Positions 34,705-43,604 are shown, counted from the stretch's first letter. The stretch is 55,514 bases of DNA from Haloferax prahovense DSM 18310 (GCF_000336815.1 NZ_AOLG01000047.1:331622-387135); one strand, 5' to 3'. A program made the numbers and translations. Notes: generated by a model not told the origin, from the sequence alone.

Positions 34705-35169
34705 ACCCCGATATGACTCCCGTAGAGCGGATAAGCTTGTGGGCGGTCTCGTCTCGCGGTTCCGGTGCGATTCCGCCGTCGAAACGACCGATTTCGGCAC
34801 CCCTGAGCGGTTGGCTGATTTGAACGTACGAATTCTGATACTTATCTGAATGTCGACTGTCCGGCCTCCCTTTATATCCTCTCCGGTGATGCGGCACTGT
34901 TCACCATGTGACCGATTCAGACGGCTCGTCTCCCCCCTCACGTTCTACTGGATATAGCCGTTACGTCTGCCGATTTTCTCCGCCGAGATTTCACTTCCGC
35001 TCCGCTCTAACTACGGTTATGTGGCTTCCGTCCGTTCTATGAATCCGTGCACTTCGGACCCGGTCGTCGGCCGCCGACGTAATTGCACTAATTATGATAC
35101 GTTCGGCGGTGGAACCTCCGAGTTCGAAGCCCTTAACCAACCACGCAACACACACCAATATCGTCACCA
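34705..35169. other. gene-free region with TATA-like elements
   Basis: 465 bases with no credible long ORF. A strong TATA-like CCTTTATATCC lies at about 34869-34879 and works in either orientation as read. On the minus strand it could drive the small membrane gene with a long leader. On the plus strand it points into an empty stretch of about 270 bases. A second TATA-like CCTTAACC at about 35130-35137 is well placed for the nrdJ leader ORF. No cobalamin-riboswitch B12 box (GCCACTG) was seen. Confidence 0.5.
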
Positions 35170-35238
35170 ATGAGCGGAATTTCCGGACACTATCGACGCG
35201 ACCTCGCCCGAACGCGGCTCGGGCGGGAGGAACAGTAA
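35170..35238 (+). CDS. 22-aa leader ORF of nrdJ
   Basis: ATG 35170 to TAA 35238 encodes MSGISGHYRRDLARTRLGRE plus two residues. One base separates the stop from the nrdJ ATG at 35240, the arrangement of a translated leader or coupled upstream ORF. It begins about 33 bases after a TATA-like CCTTAACC. The peptide is basic, unlike ordinary haloarchaeal proteins, so either the peptide is functional or the ORF controls translation of nrdJ. I could not link it to a known family. Confidence 0.5.
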   Translation: MSGISGHYRRDLARTRLGREEQ

Positions 35239-35239
35239 G

Positions 35240-38200
35240 ATGAGCGACGCGAACCTCTCGACGGACGAAATCGTGCTTCCGGTCAAGCGGACCGAAGGCG
35301 AGACCCTCGAAGAGCGGATGACGGGCAACGCCTACAACAATATTCTCCCCGCCCGTTACCTCCGCAAGGACGCCGACGGCGACCTCGTCGAGACGCAGGA
35401 GGACCTGTTCCCCCGCGTCGCGAAGAACATCGCGCTCGCCGAGGCCGTCTTCGAGGCCGAACAGCGCGACATCGAAATCACGGTCACTCCCGACCTCATC
35501 AAGCCGGACCATCCGCGCCGCGACGAACTCGCCGAGGAGGTCTTCGGCAAGGGCGTCACGGCCGACGACGACGAGGCCGAGACGACGCTTTCGGTCTACA
35601 ACGTCAACAAGTTCGCCTACGACACCCTCGTCTCCGAACTTCCGGAGGGCGTCCGCGAGGTCGTCGTCGAGAAGCGCGAGACGTTCGAAGAGATGATGGG
35701 ACAGCTCTCGTTCATGCCGAACTCGCCGACGCTCATGAACGCCGGCGACGAACTCCAGCAGCTTTCCGCCTGTTTCGTCGACTCCCCCGGCGACGACATC
35801 ACGGATATCCACCAGACGGCCAAGGAGGCCGCCGAGGTGTTCCAGTCCGGCGGCGGCATGGGCTACGCCTTCTGGAAGCTCCGCCCCTACGGCGACGCGG
35901 TCGGTTCGACCGGCGGCATCGCCTCCGGACCCATCACGTTCATGCGGACGTTCGACCAGATGTGCGAGACCATCGCACAGGGCGGCGCGCGCCGCGGCGC
36001 GCAGATGGGCGTCATGCGCGTCAGCCACCCCGACGTCATCCAGTTCCTCCACGCGAAGAACAAGGACGTCTCGCTCGCGCACACGCTCCGCCTGAACGAC
36101 CCCGACGACTTCACCCACACCAAGTTCGTCGACGCGCTCGACGAGGCGCGCGAACTCATCGACGAGGACGGTCGCGTCCCCAAGCACCTCCGTAACGCCG
36201 TCGAAGGCCACCTCTCGAACTTCAATATCTCGGTCGGTATCACCGACGGCTTCATGGAGGCGCTGTACAACGACGAGGAGTTCGTCTTCACGAACCCCCG
36301 CACCGAAGAGCCGCACGTCGCCACGCCCCAGACGAAGGAAATCTACGACATGTTCGGTCTCGGCGAGCACGTCGAGGTCGGCGAGGTCCTCTCGGTCCCC
36401 GCGAAGAAACTCTGGAACCAGATCATCGAGGGCGCGTGGGAGAACGGCGAACCCGGCGTCGTCTACCTCGAACGCGCGAACAAGCAGCACTCCTTCGACG
36501 TCGAAAAGCACCCCGACCACCGCATCCTCGCGACCAACCCCTGCGGCGAACAGCCGCTCGAGGAGTACGAGGCGTGTAACCTCGGACACATCAACCTCTC
36601 GACGCTCGTCGCGGAGGACTCGCCCGACTGGCGCGTCTGGTACGACGCCCACGGCGACGAGTACGACTCGCTTGAGGCCGCGACGGACGCCTTCCTAGAA
36701 GATGCCGTCGACTGGGAGGAGTTCGACCACCGCATCGAAAACGGCACGCGCTTCCTCGAAAACGTCGTCACGATGTCGGACTTCCCGGTCGAGAAGATCG
36801 AACAGAAGGTCCGCGAACTCCGCAAAATCGGGCTCGGTATCATGGGGCTCGCCCAGATGTACATCCAACTCGGCGTCCGCTACGGCTCCGACGAGGGCAA
36901 CGAAATCGCCCAACAGCTCATGACCCACATCAACCACGGGTCCAAGCGGGCGTCCCACGAACTCGCCGAAGAACGCGGCCCGTTCGAGGCGTGGGAGGAC
37001 TCGAAGTACGCGAACCCGACCGAGTACCGCGAGTGGTTCGAACACCACACCGGCGAGTCCGCCGACGATTGGGAAGACGGCTACCCCATCCGCAACCACA
37101 ACACGACGACCATCGCCCCGACGGGCACCACGTCGATGGTGTCGAACACCACCGGCGGCTGTGAGCCCATCTACAACGTCGCCTACTACAAGAACGTCTC
37201 CGACGACGTGCAGGGCGACGAGATGCTCGTCGAGTTCGACGACTACTTCCTCCGCGTGCTGGAGGCCAACGACATCGACGTCGAGGCCGTCAAGCGCGAG
37301 GCCCAAGAGCAGATGGCCAACAACGAGTTCGACGGCGTCTCCTCGCTGTCGACCGTCCCGGACGCCATCTCCGAACTGTTCGTCGTGACCTCCGACCTCG
37401 CGGGCATCGAGCACGCGGGCGTCCAGTGCGCCCTCCAGAGTGGCGTCGACTCCGCTATCTCGAAGACCTGTAACTTCCCGAACAGCGCGTCGAAGGAGGA
37501 CATGGACGAGGTCTACCGCTACATCTACGACCACGGCGGCAAGGGCGTCACCGTCTACCGCGACGGCACCCGCTCGAAGCAGGTGCTCACCACGCGCGCG
37601 AAGAACACCGAGTTCTCCGACGACGAAGAGGCCGCCGAGGCCATCGTCTCGCAGATTCGCGACGTGTTCGGCGACGTGGAGGCGTTCCTCGAATCCGAGG
37701 AGGTTTCGGACCTCATCGGGAGCGAACTCGAACTCGCCTTCGCCGATTCGCCGAGCGACGTCGGTAAGAAGCGCCCCCGTCCGGACGTGCTGTACGGTGT
37801 TACCCAGCGCATCGACACCGGCTACGGGAAGCTATACGTCAACATCAACGAGGACGAACACGGCGAGCCGTTCGAGCTGTTCGCCAACATCGGTAACTCC
37901 GGCGGCTTCACCGCGTCCTTCACCGAGGCGCTCGCCAAGACCGTCTCCACGTCCCTCCGCTCGGGCGTCGACCCCGAGGAGATTGCGAACGAACTGAAGG
38001 GTATCCGGAGCCCGAAGGTCGCCTGGGACAAAGGCGAGCAGATTAACTCCATCCCGGACGCCATCGGCACCGCGATGCGCCGGTATCTCGACGGCGACAT
38101 CGACAAGGGCTACCCGCAACAGCAGAACCTGACCGAGGTCGAAGCCGAGGCCGCCGCGGCCGAGGACACGGACACCGACGGCGGCGTCGCTGTCGACGAG

Positions 38201-38341
38201 AGCCCCGGTGGCAGTTCCGACGCCGTTGCGGACCTGCTCGCGGCGGGCGAGAGCCCCGAGTGTCCCGAGTGCGGTGAGATGGACCTCTACTACTCCGAAG
38301 GCTGTAAGACCTGCCAGAACTGCGGCTGGTCCGAGTGCTGA
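35240..38341 (+). CDS. nrdJ: adenosylcobalamin-dependent ribonucleoside-diphosphate reductase (class II)
   Basis: Reduces ribonucleotides to deoxyribonucleotides using adenosylcobalamin. The 1033-residue protein has the family core: MPNSPTLMNAG near 155, SACFVDSPGDD (active-site Cys), GGGMGYAFWKLRP, the finger-loop NPCGEQPLEEYEACNLGHINLS near 433 with the thiyl-radical cysteine, and TGTTSMVSNTTGGCEPIYN near 630. The C-terminal tail has two cysteine pairs (CPEC, CQNC) forming a likely zinc site plus redox cysteines. No intein interrupts the conserved blocks, although inteins are known in this gene in other haloarchaea. No NrdB-type radical subunit is nearby, consistent with class II. Confidence 0.94.
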   Translation: MSDANLSTDEIVLPVKRTEGETLEERMTGNAYNNILPARYLRKDADGDLVETQEDLFPRVAKNIALAEAVFEAEQRDIEITVTPDLIKPDHPRRDELAEEVFGKGVTADDDEAETTLSVYNVNKFAYDTLVSELPEGVREVVVEKRETFEEMMGQLSFMPNSPTLMNAGDELQQLSACFVDSPGDDITDIHQTAKEAAEVFQSGGGMGYAFWKLRPYGDAVGSTGGIASGPITFMRTFDQMCETIAQGGARRGAQMGVMRVSHPDVIQFLHAKNKDVSLAHTLRLNDPDDFTHTKFVDALDEARELIDEDGRVPKHLRNAVEGHLSNFNISVGITDGFMEALYNDEEFVFTNPRTEEPHVATPQTKEIYDMFGLGEHVEVGEVLSVPAKKLWNQIIEGAWENGEPGVVYLERANKQHSFDVEKHPDHRILATNPCGEQPLEEYEACNLGHINLSTLVAEDSPDWRVWYDAHGDEYDSLEAATDAFLEDAVDWEEFDHRIENGTRFLENVVTMSDFPVEKIEQKVRELRKIGLGIMGLAQMYIQLGVRYGSDEGNEIAQQLMTHINHGSKRASHELAEERGPFEAWEDSKYANPTEYREWFEHHTGESADDWEDGYPIRNHNTTTIAPTGTTSMVSNTTGGCEPIYNVAYYKNVSDDVQGDEMLVEFDDYFLRVLEANDIDVEAVKREAQEQMANNEFDGVSSLSTVPDAISELFVVTSDLAGIEHAGVQCALQSGVDSAISKTCNFPNSASKEDMDEVYRYIYDHGGKGVTVYRDGTRSKQVLTTRAKNTEFSDDEEAAEAIVSQIRDVFGDVEAFLESEEVSDLIGSELELAFADSPSDVGKKRPRPDVLYGVTQRIDTGYGKLYVNINEDEHGEPFELFANIGNSGGFTASFTEALAKTVSTSLRSGVDPEEIANELKGIRSPKVAWDKGEQINSIPDAIGTAMRRYLDGDIDKGYPQQQNLTEVEAEAAAAEDTDTDGGVAVDESPGGSSDAVADLLAAGESPECPECGEMDLYYSEGCKTCQNCGWSEC

Positions 38342-39075
38342 ACGCGAGACGGTAACTCGCCACCGTCGCTGTCTCGTCCGTCACTCGATTTCCGCTCTTT
38401 TCTTTTGCGCTCCCCGACCTCACGAGCCTGTACTATCCAGTCTCGCTGGCGTGTTCGACACGAAGGTCTCGTCGAGGCCGACGGGAGAGACACGCCGATA
38501 GCGGACTCTGTCGCTCGCCCAATAACCCTCTCTGCTCGGGAACAGCCATCGCTCCCTTCTGCTGGACCACCCGTCGACGACGGGAGAGATGTGGTGAAAT
38601 AGAGTGCGACTGTGGAGCCCGCGGTCGTATCGCTCCTGTGATTCCACGCTGTTCGAGACGGGGTGTATCGGACGACGACACGAGAGACGCACTCGCTCGA
38701 CCGTTAACCTCGACTGCGTAGTACGGTACGTCGTGAACTGCGGGCGCGTCGGCCCACGTAGTCGGTCACGACTGCCATCGGTCTCGGCTCACTCACGGCG
38801 GTCGACCGGCCATCGCCCGATGCAATTCGTTCTCATACGTCGCCAACGGAACGCGAAGACCGGCCTTCGACGAACCCAAACCACGCACAGCGACTGGAAG
38901 GACAAGGACCACCTCGGTACGACCGCGCGTCTCGGTTCTGTATCGTCGTCTGGTCGTCAAGCGGAGTCGTCGCTCATAGCTTTCTGACTTCGAGGTCTGC
39001 ACGTCGCGACGCTACTCGCCGTTTGAGTGCGTGACGACTGTCGACGCGAGTGCTGCGGCTGTCGGGTCAGCGTCG
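38342..39075. other. gene-free stretch between nrdJ and the surface glycoprotein
   Basis: About 730 bases without a supportable gene. The frames present (for example 38604-38987 plus, 38793-39002 minus) are Arg/Ser-rich with no acidic bias and no third-position GC preference, unlike every real gene here. The composition looks like decayed coding DNA or long untranslated sequence. No repeat, tRNA or rRNA was recognised. Confidence 0.5.
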
Positions 39076-39106
39076 AAAGAAAGGAAAAACGCCGGGAAGA
39101 TCCCGG
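39076..39106 (-). terminator. terminator of the surface glycoprotein gene
   Basis: On the minus strand, CCGGGA (complement of 39101-39106), loop TCT, TCCCGG (39092-39097) is followed by TTTTTCCTTTCTTT (39076-39089). This is a hairpin with a U-rich tail 14 bases after the glycoprotein stop, as expected for a very highly expressed gene. Confidence 0.7.
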
Positions 39107-39119
39107 TGGTTAGCTGTCG

Positions 39120-41513
39120 TTAGTTGTCGCGGCGGACCGCGAGGAGCGCAGCGGCGACGAGCGCGACGAGGGCGACAACGACACCGAAGCCGGGCGTCTG
39201 GGACGACGTGGTGGTCGTCTCGTCAGCCGTCGTGGTGGCGGCGGTGGTCGTCGTAGCCGCAGTCGTGGTCGTCGTGTCTGCGGTCGTCGTGGTGTCAGCC
39301 GTCGTCGTGGTGTCCTCAGCCGTCGTGGTGGACGAGTCTACGGACTCAACGACGTTACCGTCGACTTCCTCGTTCGGTGCGACGCCACCGCGGGCCGTCA
39401 CCGTGAAGGTGTCGCCGACGCTCTGCTCGGAGAAGTCGAAGCTACCCGAGAGCGAGCCGTTTGCCTGGACGTAGACCGTAGCGGTCTTCAGGAAGCGCGG
39501 CTGCGTGTCACCGTCGGACTCAACGCGGAGCGTGAGTTCCGTACCGGGCGCGACGTTCGAGGAACCAGAGATCATCTGGTCCGCAGCGTTCGTCACGTTG
39601 ATCGGGTCGGAGAGCGTGTGCTCGGCTTCGACGTGCTCGTAGGAGTCAGTCGCCGTGGAGTCCTCGTCAACGAGTGCGAGGCCACTGACGTCGTCTTCCT
39701 CGACCATCTCGAACTGGACATCGAACGCGTCATCGTCGTCGATGGGCGTGATGTCGCTCTCGCTCTGGTCGAGAACCTCTCCGTCGTCGTCGGTGTCACG
39801 GTAAGCCGTGATCTGGTCCGAGTCGAACGCGACGAAGTACGTGTCGTTATCGCCGTCGGCAATGACCGAGGCGTTAGAGACGTTGATGATCTTCGGGTCG
39901 CGGTTCGGATCGGGGTTCGTCTGGTTGATCGTCAGACGGTAGGCGTCGTTGTACCCGTTACCAGCCGCGAAGAAGTTCGGGGTCTCGTCGTCCTGAGCGC
40001 CGACTGCGCCCTCGAGGCCGGAGGCCTCGATCTGGACGATGACCTGGTCGCCGAAGGCTATCTGGCTGTCCTCGGTGATGTTGCCGTTCTCGAGCGCTTC
40101 AGTGACGTCGTCGAGGTCACCGAGCGTCTCGCCGGACGGGGCGGTCCACGTGCGGACCGCGGAGACGCCGCCTTCCTCGAGGACGAGGGTCGCGACGTTC
40201 TGGCCGTCACCGACCGAGGCACCCGGCTCGACGGAGAGATCGTAGTCGCCCGCGTCGATGAGGTTGCTCGTGGCGAGGCCGACGCCCGTTGCGCCGTCGC
40301 TGCCGGTCAGAATCTCGTCGTCGTCGTCTTCAACGTCGAAGACCTGACTGACGGACGTGTCGTTCGATTCGTAGGAGTTCCACAGAACGACGACTTCGCC
40401 GTCGTCGTTACCGTCTTCGACGGTGACGTTCGCGGAGTAACCTTCGTCGTCGCTACCGATGGTGACCGTTGCCGTGTCGGTGTTTTCGAGGGTCACCGGG
40501 ATGGCAACGACGTCACCGCGCTGGTCGGTGATGACGGATTCGCTGAAGTCTGCGCGACCGTCACCGGCCTTTTCGACGGTGATCGTGTCGGATTCGAGCG
40601 TGATGCCCGTGTTGAGGTCCGTCGCAACGACCGTGTAGTCGTCAGCGTCGGTCTCAGCGACATCGAAGTCGAAGTCAGCCTCACCCTGACCGTCAAGGGA
40701 GACGTTCTGCGTCGCGTACGTGTCGTCGCTGGAGTCGACGAGCTCAACGCGGACGGGGCGGCTGGAATCACGTGCCGAGACCGTACCCGAGACGTCATCG
40801 TCGGTCGTGACGTTCAGGTCGTCGATGTCAACTGCGAAGTTGAGGCTGCGGACCGTGAGGTTGATCGTCGTGGAGCCAGCGACCGTGATGTCGTACGTAC
40901 CGGTCTCGAGACCGGACGTGTCGAGCACGTAGACCGTACTGTTCTCGCCCGTCGAACGCTGGACGAAGTAGTCGTCGGTCGCGTCTTCCGTCCCTTCGAC
41001 GGTAACGTCGGTGTTCACACCGGACGTGCTCGCGTTGATAGCGAGCTTCTCACCGACGTAGGCGCTCTCCGTGGTGGCGGACTCGCTGAACGTCTGAGCC
41101 GCGAAGAAGACATCCTTCTCACCGTCGTTGGTGAGCGTCGAACCGTCCTCACCGGACACGATGTCGTCGGAGAGTTCGACGGTGATGTCGTTCGAGCGGA
41201 TCACGTTGTTGACCGAGATGACGACCGTGCCGTTCGTGGTCTGGCCGACGGAGTAGGCCGAGCTCGCAAGCTCGTCACCGTCGTCAGCGACCGTGAAGTT
41301 GTCAGTCGTCAGACTGGCGGAGTCAACATTGTGAGAGAACGGTACCTCGATGACGGCGTTTCCGCCGTCGACGTAGTGAACGGCGCCTCCGCGGTAGCGG
41401 AAGTCACCGTCTGCCGCAGCAGCACTACCCGTAAACGCGATGGACCCGGCGAAAACCGAGAAGACCATCAGCGCAGCGAGAAGAACCGCGCGGATTTGCT
41501 TATTGCGTGTCAT
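39120..41513 (-). CDS. S-layer-type surface glycoprotein with PGF-CTERM anchor
   Basis: The 797-residue exported protein has a signal peptide of about 34 residues (MTRNKQIRAVLLAALMV...TGSAAAA). The mature part is very acidic and rich in Asp, Thr, Ser and Val, with beta-sandwich-like repeats and many N-x-S/T sequons (NFT, NGT, NST, NVT, NIT). The threonine-rich stretch near the end (TTTADTTTTADTT-like, probable O-glycosylation) is followed by SSQTPGFGVVVALVALVAAALLAVRRDN, the PGF-CTERM signal for ArtA processing and lipid anchoring. The N-terminal GGAVHYVDGGNAVIEVPF resembles S-layer glycoproteins of Haloarcula/Halorubrum type more than the classical Haloferax volcanii protein. It may be the main cell-wall protein or a second one. 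Confidence 0.85.
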   Translation of the reverse strand: MTRNKQIRAVLLAALMVFSVFAGSIAFTGSAAAADGDFRYRGGAVHYVDGGNAVIEVPFSHNVDSASLTTDNFTVADDGDELASSAYSVGQTTNGTVVISVNNVIRSNDITVELSDDIVSGEDGSTLTNDGEKDVFFAAQTFSESATTESAYVGEKLAINASTSGVNTDVTVEGTEDATDDYFVQRSTGENSTVYVLDTSGLETGTYDITVAGSTTINLTVRSLNFAVDIDDLNVTTDDDVSGTVSARDSSRPVRVELVDSSDDTYATQNVSLDGQGEADFDFDVAETDADDYTVVATDLNTGITLESDTITVEKAGDGRADFSESVITDQRGDVVAIPVTLENTDTATVTIGSDDEGYSANVTVEDGNDDGEVVVLWNSYESNDTSVSQVFDVEDDDDEILTGSDGATGVGLATSNLIDAGDYDLSVEPGASVGDGQNVATLVLEEGGVSAVRTWTAPSGETLGDLDDVTEALENGNITEDSQIAFGDQVIVQIEASGLEGAVGAQDDETPNFFAAGNGYNDAYRLTINQTNPDPNRDPKIINVSNASVIADGDNDTYFVAFDSDQITAYRDTDDDGEVLDQSESDITPIDDDDAFDVQFEMVEEDDVSGLALVDEDSTATDSYEHVEAEHTLSDPINVTNAADQMISGSSNVAPGTELTLRVESDGDTQPRFLKTATVYVQANGSLSGSFDFSEQSVGDTFTVTARGGVAPNEEVDGNVVESVDSSTTTAEDTTTTADTTTTADTTTTTAATTTTAATTTADETTTTSSQTPGFGVVVALVALVAAALLAVRRDN

Positions 41514-41653
41514 TGTTGGTGGATGTTGCAGTCGGGGACATCGTTTTCGTCGACCCTCGGACGGAACCAAGCCGGGCAGAACCCGGGCCGAGGCGAGGTA
41601 CTCACAGATGCCTCCGTGGGCAGGGGTACAGTTTGCTCTGTTGACCGTTCGCG

Positions 41654-41661
41654 GTAAATAC
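41654..41661 (-). promoter_or_regulatory. TATA box of the surface glycoprotein
   Basis: The minus strand reads AGTATTTACC around 41654-41661. Transcription would start near 41631, leaving a 5' leader of about 118 nt, unlike the leaderless genes around it. Long leaders are typical of haloarchaeal S-layer genes. Confidence 0.5.
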
Positions 41662-41792
41662 TTTGTGTGATTGGACGGTCTCTGAAACGTTACCAATCGT
41701 GTCACTCAGGCCTCGAAACCCGATTCTACCCCACAAAGCATATGTGCGTCTGTTGAAAATACATCTATCGCGTGCGCACGCCACCTTGGGTA

Positions 41793-41830
41793 GGAACGAC
41801 GTCCCCGGTTCGCCGGGGACGGACTCGTTC
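41793..41830. other. very stable hairpin with TTCG loop
   Basis: GTCCCCGG (41801-41808), TTCG, CCGGGGAC (41813-41820) is a perfect 8-bp stem with a stable tetraloop. An outer stem GAACGA (41794-41799) / TCGTTC (41825-41830) extends it. It lies in the 786-base gene-free interval between the glycoprotein start and the first pilin (41514-42299). It could be a small RNA, a terminator between divergent units or a protein-binding cruciform. The rest of this interval holds the two promoters and no gene that I can support. Confidence 0.55.
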
Positions 41831-42111
41831 TCAGTAACTAATCGTCGAGCGTCGGCTGTCGAACGAAGCCACTCGATATCGGTACTCCGCGCAGATTCGA
41901 AGAGGGGCCCGCGACCACAGGTGTACGCACCTCGCACTGCACCAACGCGTACGTGCGAGAGATACTGCTAGTTCTCATCGTACGGTTATCCTCGCCAGCC
42001 GACAACCTCACCGAGTAGTCCAAAAAGAACGACCGAGAACGTGTCAGAAATTCTTCGGACCTGTTCGACGACGGAGTGCCATTATCCCCTTAAACGACAT
42101 ATAAACACTAT

Positions 42112-42170
42112 ATTAATGCCCGAATTGTTTCGAGAAACCATCCATTAATCTGGCACGTACATTTAAGTTA
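42112..42170 (+). promoter_or_regulatory. promoter region of the pilin pair
   Basis: ATTTAAGTTA at 42161-42170 is a good TATA box; transcription near 42191 would give a leader of about 109 nt. Just upstream, ATTAATG (42112-42118) and CATTAAT (42143-42149) form a 7-bp inverted repeat 24 bases apart, possibly a regulator site. A further AT-rich TATATAAAC-like stretch lies near 42098-42112. Confidence 0.5.
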
Positions 42171-42299
42171 CCCCGGGGATACGAGTCGGTTGGACACACC
42201 GCGACGGGTGCCGGGCAGGGATGACGGTTGCGCAGCGATGAACGCGTGCGCACCGGCGTCTTCGGCGAGCGATACCGTCCCGGGTGTCGGACACAACGC

Positions 42300-42728
42300 A
42301 TGCAACTCAAACATCTCTTCACGGAAGACCGTGCAGTCAGTCCCGTCATCGGGGTTATCCTGATGGTGGCGATTACAGTTATCCTCGCGGCCGTTATCGG
42401 TACTTTTGTCCTTGGTCTCGGCGATCAAGTGAGCGAGACGTCCCCGCAGGCGAGCTTTAGTTTCGATTACGACGGGTCTAGTGCGCTGACGATTACCCAC
42501 GAGAGCGGTGAGCAGATTCCGGCGAATCAGGTCACTGTGACGGGGGACTTCAACGACTCTGGTAGTGCTTGGACTGCACTTGGTGGCTCAGACCCAATCA
42601 CAGCAGGTGGCTCCGCAGTTGTAAACGACTCTAGTGGGTTCAGCGACGGAGACACCATCCGCGTCGTCTGGACCTCCGAAAGTGGAAGTAGTTCCTCCAC
42701 GCTTCAAAAGTGGACCTACAACGGATAG
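42300..42728 (+). CDS. pilA: type IV pilin-like adhesion pilin (PilA family), first of pair
   Basis: The 142-residue protein has a short positively charged leader (MQLKHLFTEDR) followed by [20 protein letters not shown] and [12 protein letters not shown], the conserved archaeal H-domain. The PibD prepilin peptidase should cut just before AVSPV. The mature part is Ser/Thr/Gly-rich and small, ending [16 protein letters not shown]. Haloferax PilA proteins with this H-domain mediate surface adhesion and restrain motility. ATG 42300 begins right at the leader; the longer frame is the 5' leader region. Zero bases separate it from the next pilin. Confidence 0.9.
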   Translation: MQLKHLFTEDRAVSPVIGVILMVAITVILAAVIGTFVLGLGDQVSETSPQASFSFDYDGSSALTITHESGEQIPANQVTVTGDFNDSGSAWTALGGSDPITAGGSAVVNDSSGFSDGDTIRVVWTSESGSSSSTLQKWTYNG

Positions 42729-43202
42729 ATGAATTTCAAGCAACTCCTCGCTGAGGACGACGCGGTATCACCGGTTATCGGTGTTATCCTCATGGTCGCG
42801 ATTACCGTTATCCTCGCGGCCGTCATCGGCACGTTCGTCCTCGGTCTCGGCGACCAGGTTGGCGATACTGCTCCGCAGGCCAGCTTCAGCTTCGACTATC
42901 AGGACGAGTCGTCACTAGATAACCTCACCGTCACCCACGACAGCGGGACAGCAATCGACGCTGAAAACGTCAACCTGACCGCCGATACGTCGTTCCAAAC
43001 GGTTGCATCAGACGGCAGCCTCGGCACATCTGAAACTACCCAGTCCTTCGCAGACATGGGCGTCTCTGACGACGTGACAGCCGGAACGTCCGTCCAAGTC
43101 GGTAACAACGATTTCAACAGCGCAACGTTCCGCATCGTCTGGACCTCCGAGAGTGGCAGTAACTCCGCCACGCTCCAGAAGTGGTCCGGCCCCGACGCCT
43201 AA
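42729..43202 (+). CDS. pilA: type IV pilin-like adhesion pilin (PilA family), second of pair
   Basis: The 157-residue paralogue of the upstream pilin, starting at the base after its stop, has leader [11 protein letters not shown], then the same H-domain [20 protein letters not shown] and [12 protein letters not shown]. The start PQASFSFDY and the C-terminal block [16 protein letters not shown] are shared, while the middle differs. From memory, Haloferax volcanii has two adjacent PilA genes (PilA3/PilA4) in a similar place next to nrdJ, so orthology is plausible. The two would form one transcript. Confidence 0.9.
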   Translation: MNFKQLLAEDDAVSPVIGVILMVAITVILAAVIGTFVLGLGDQVGDTAPQASFSFDYQDESSLDNLTVTHDSGTAIDAENVNLTADTSFQTVASDGSLGTSETTQSFADMGVSDDVTAGTSVQVGNNDFNSATFRIVWTSESGSNSATLQKWSGPDA

Positions 43203-43363
43203 AGGCGACACAACCTTCGCGGCAACGTTTTCTTCGAACCGACTGACCACGTAGCGTTGCGACTGGCACGACACGGAAGGCATCGCTATCACGGCTGTGG
43301 CGAACGAAACGTGCTCTCACGAGAAAAGACGGTTTTAGTCAGTACGACGGGCGAGTGCCGGAC

Positions 43364-43552
43364 TCAGACCGGCCGGCCGCCCTCGGACGTGCCGACCAGC
43401 CACGTCCCGAGCGTGAGCGCGCCGGCACCGACGGCGAGCGCGTAGGACATCACCTGTGCGGCGTTCGGCAGCATTCCCGGCAGCATCGTGAGCGTCCCGA
43501 CGATCATCAGCGCCATCCCGATGACGGCCTTCTTCGAACTGAGCAGTCCCAT
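43364..43552 (-). CDS. small two-helix membrane protein
   Basis: The 62-residue protein MGLLSSKKAVIGMALMIVG... has two hydrophobic helices at about residues 9-27 and 33-52 and a short polar tail (GTSEGGRPV). The start is supported by a TATA-like CCATATCG (minus strand, near 43580) about 27 nt upstream. Unknown function; it converges on the second pilin. Confidence 0.7.
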   Translation of the reverse strand: MGLLSSKKAVIGMALMIVGTLTMLPGMLPNAAQVMSYALAVGAGALTLGTWLVGTSEGGRPV

Positions 43553-43604
43553 GTCCGTCTCTCCGGAAGCGTCCGATATGGAACTTGCGCTTTTGCTTCG
43601 CCGG

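Noticed and set aside
34705..35240. Possible cobalamin riboswitch before the B12-dependent nrdJ
   Set aside because: No GCCACTG-type B12 box or matching long-range pairing was seen, and archaeal cobalamin riboswitches are rare.
35240..38341. Intein in nrdJ
   Set aside because: Conserved blocks are continuous and no splicing motifs are present; total length fits an intein-free enzyme.
38604..38987. 127-codon frame in the gap after nrdJ
   Set aside because: Basic and Ser/Arg-rich with no third-position GC preference and no domain, unlike all accepted genes here.
39240..39345. Threonine-codon repeat in the glycoprotein as a mobile repeat
   Set aside because: It encodes the usual Thr-rich O-glycosylated spacer before the membrane anchor of S-layer proteins.
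39618..41657. Long plus-strand frame antisense to the surface glycoprotein
   Set aside because: No recognisable motifs; it arises from the Asp/Val/Thr-rich codons of the real gene on the minus strand.
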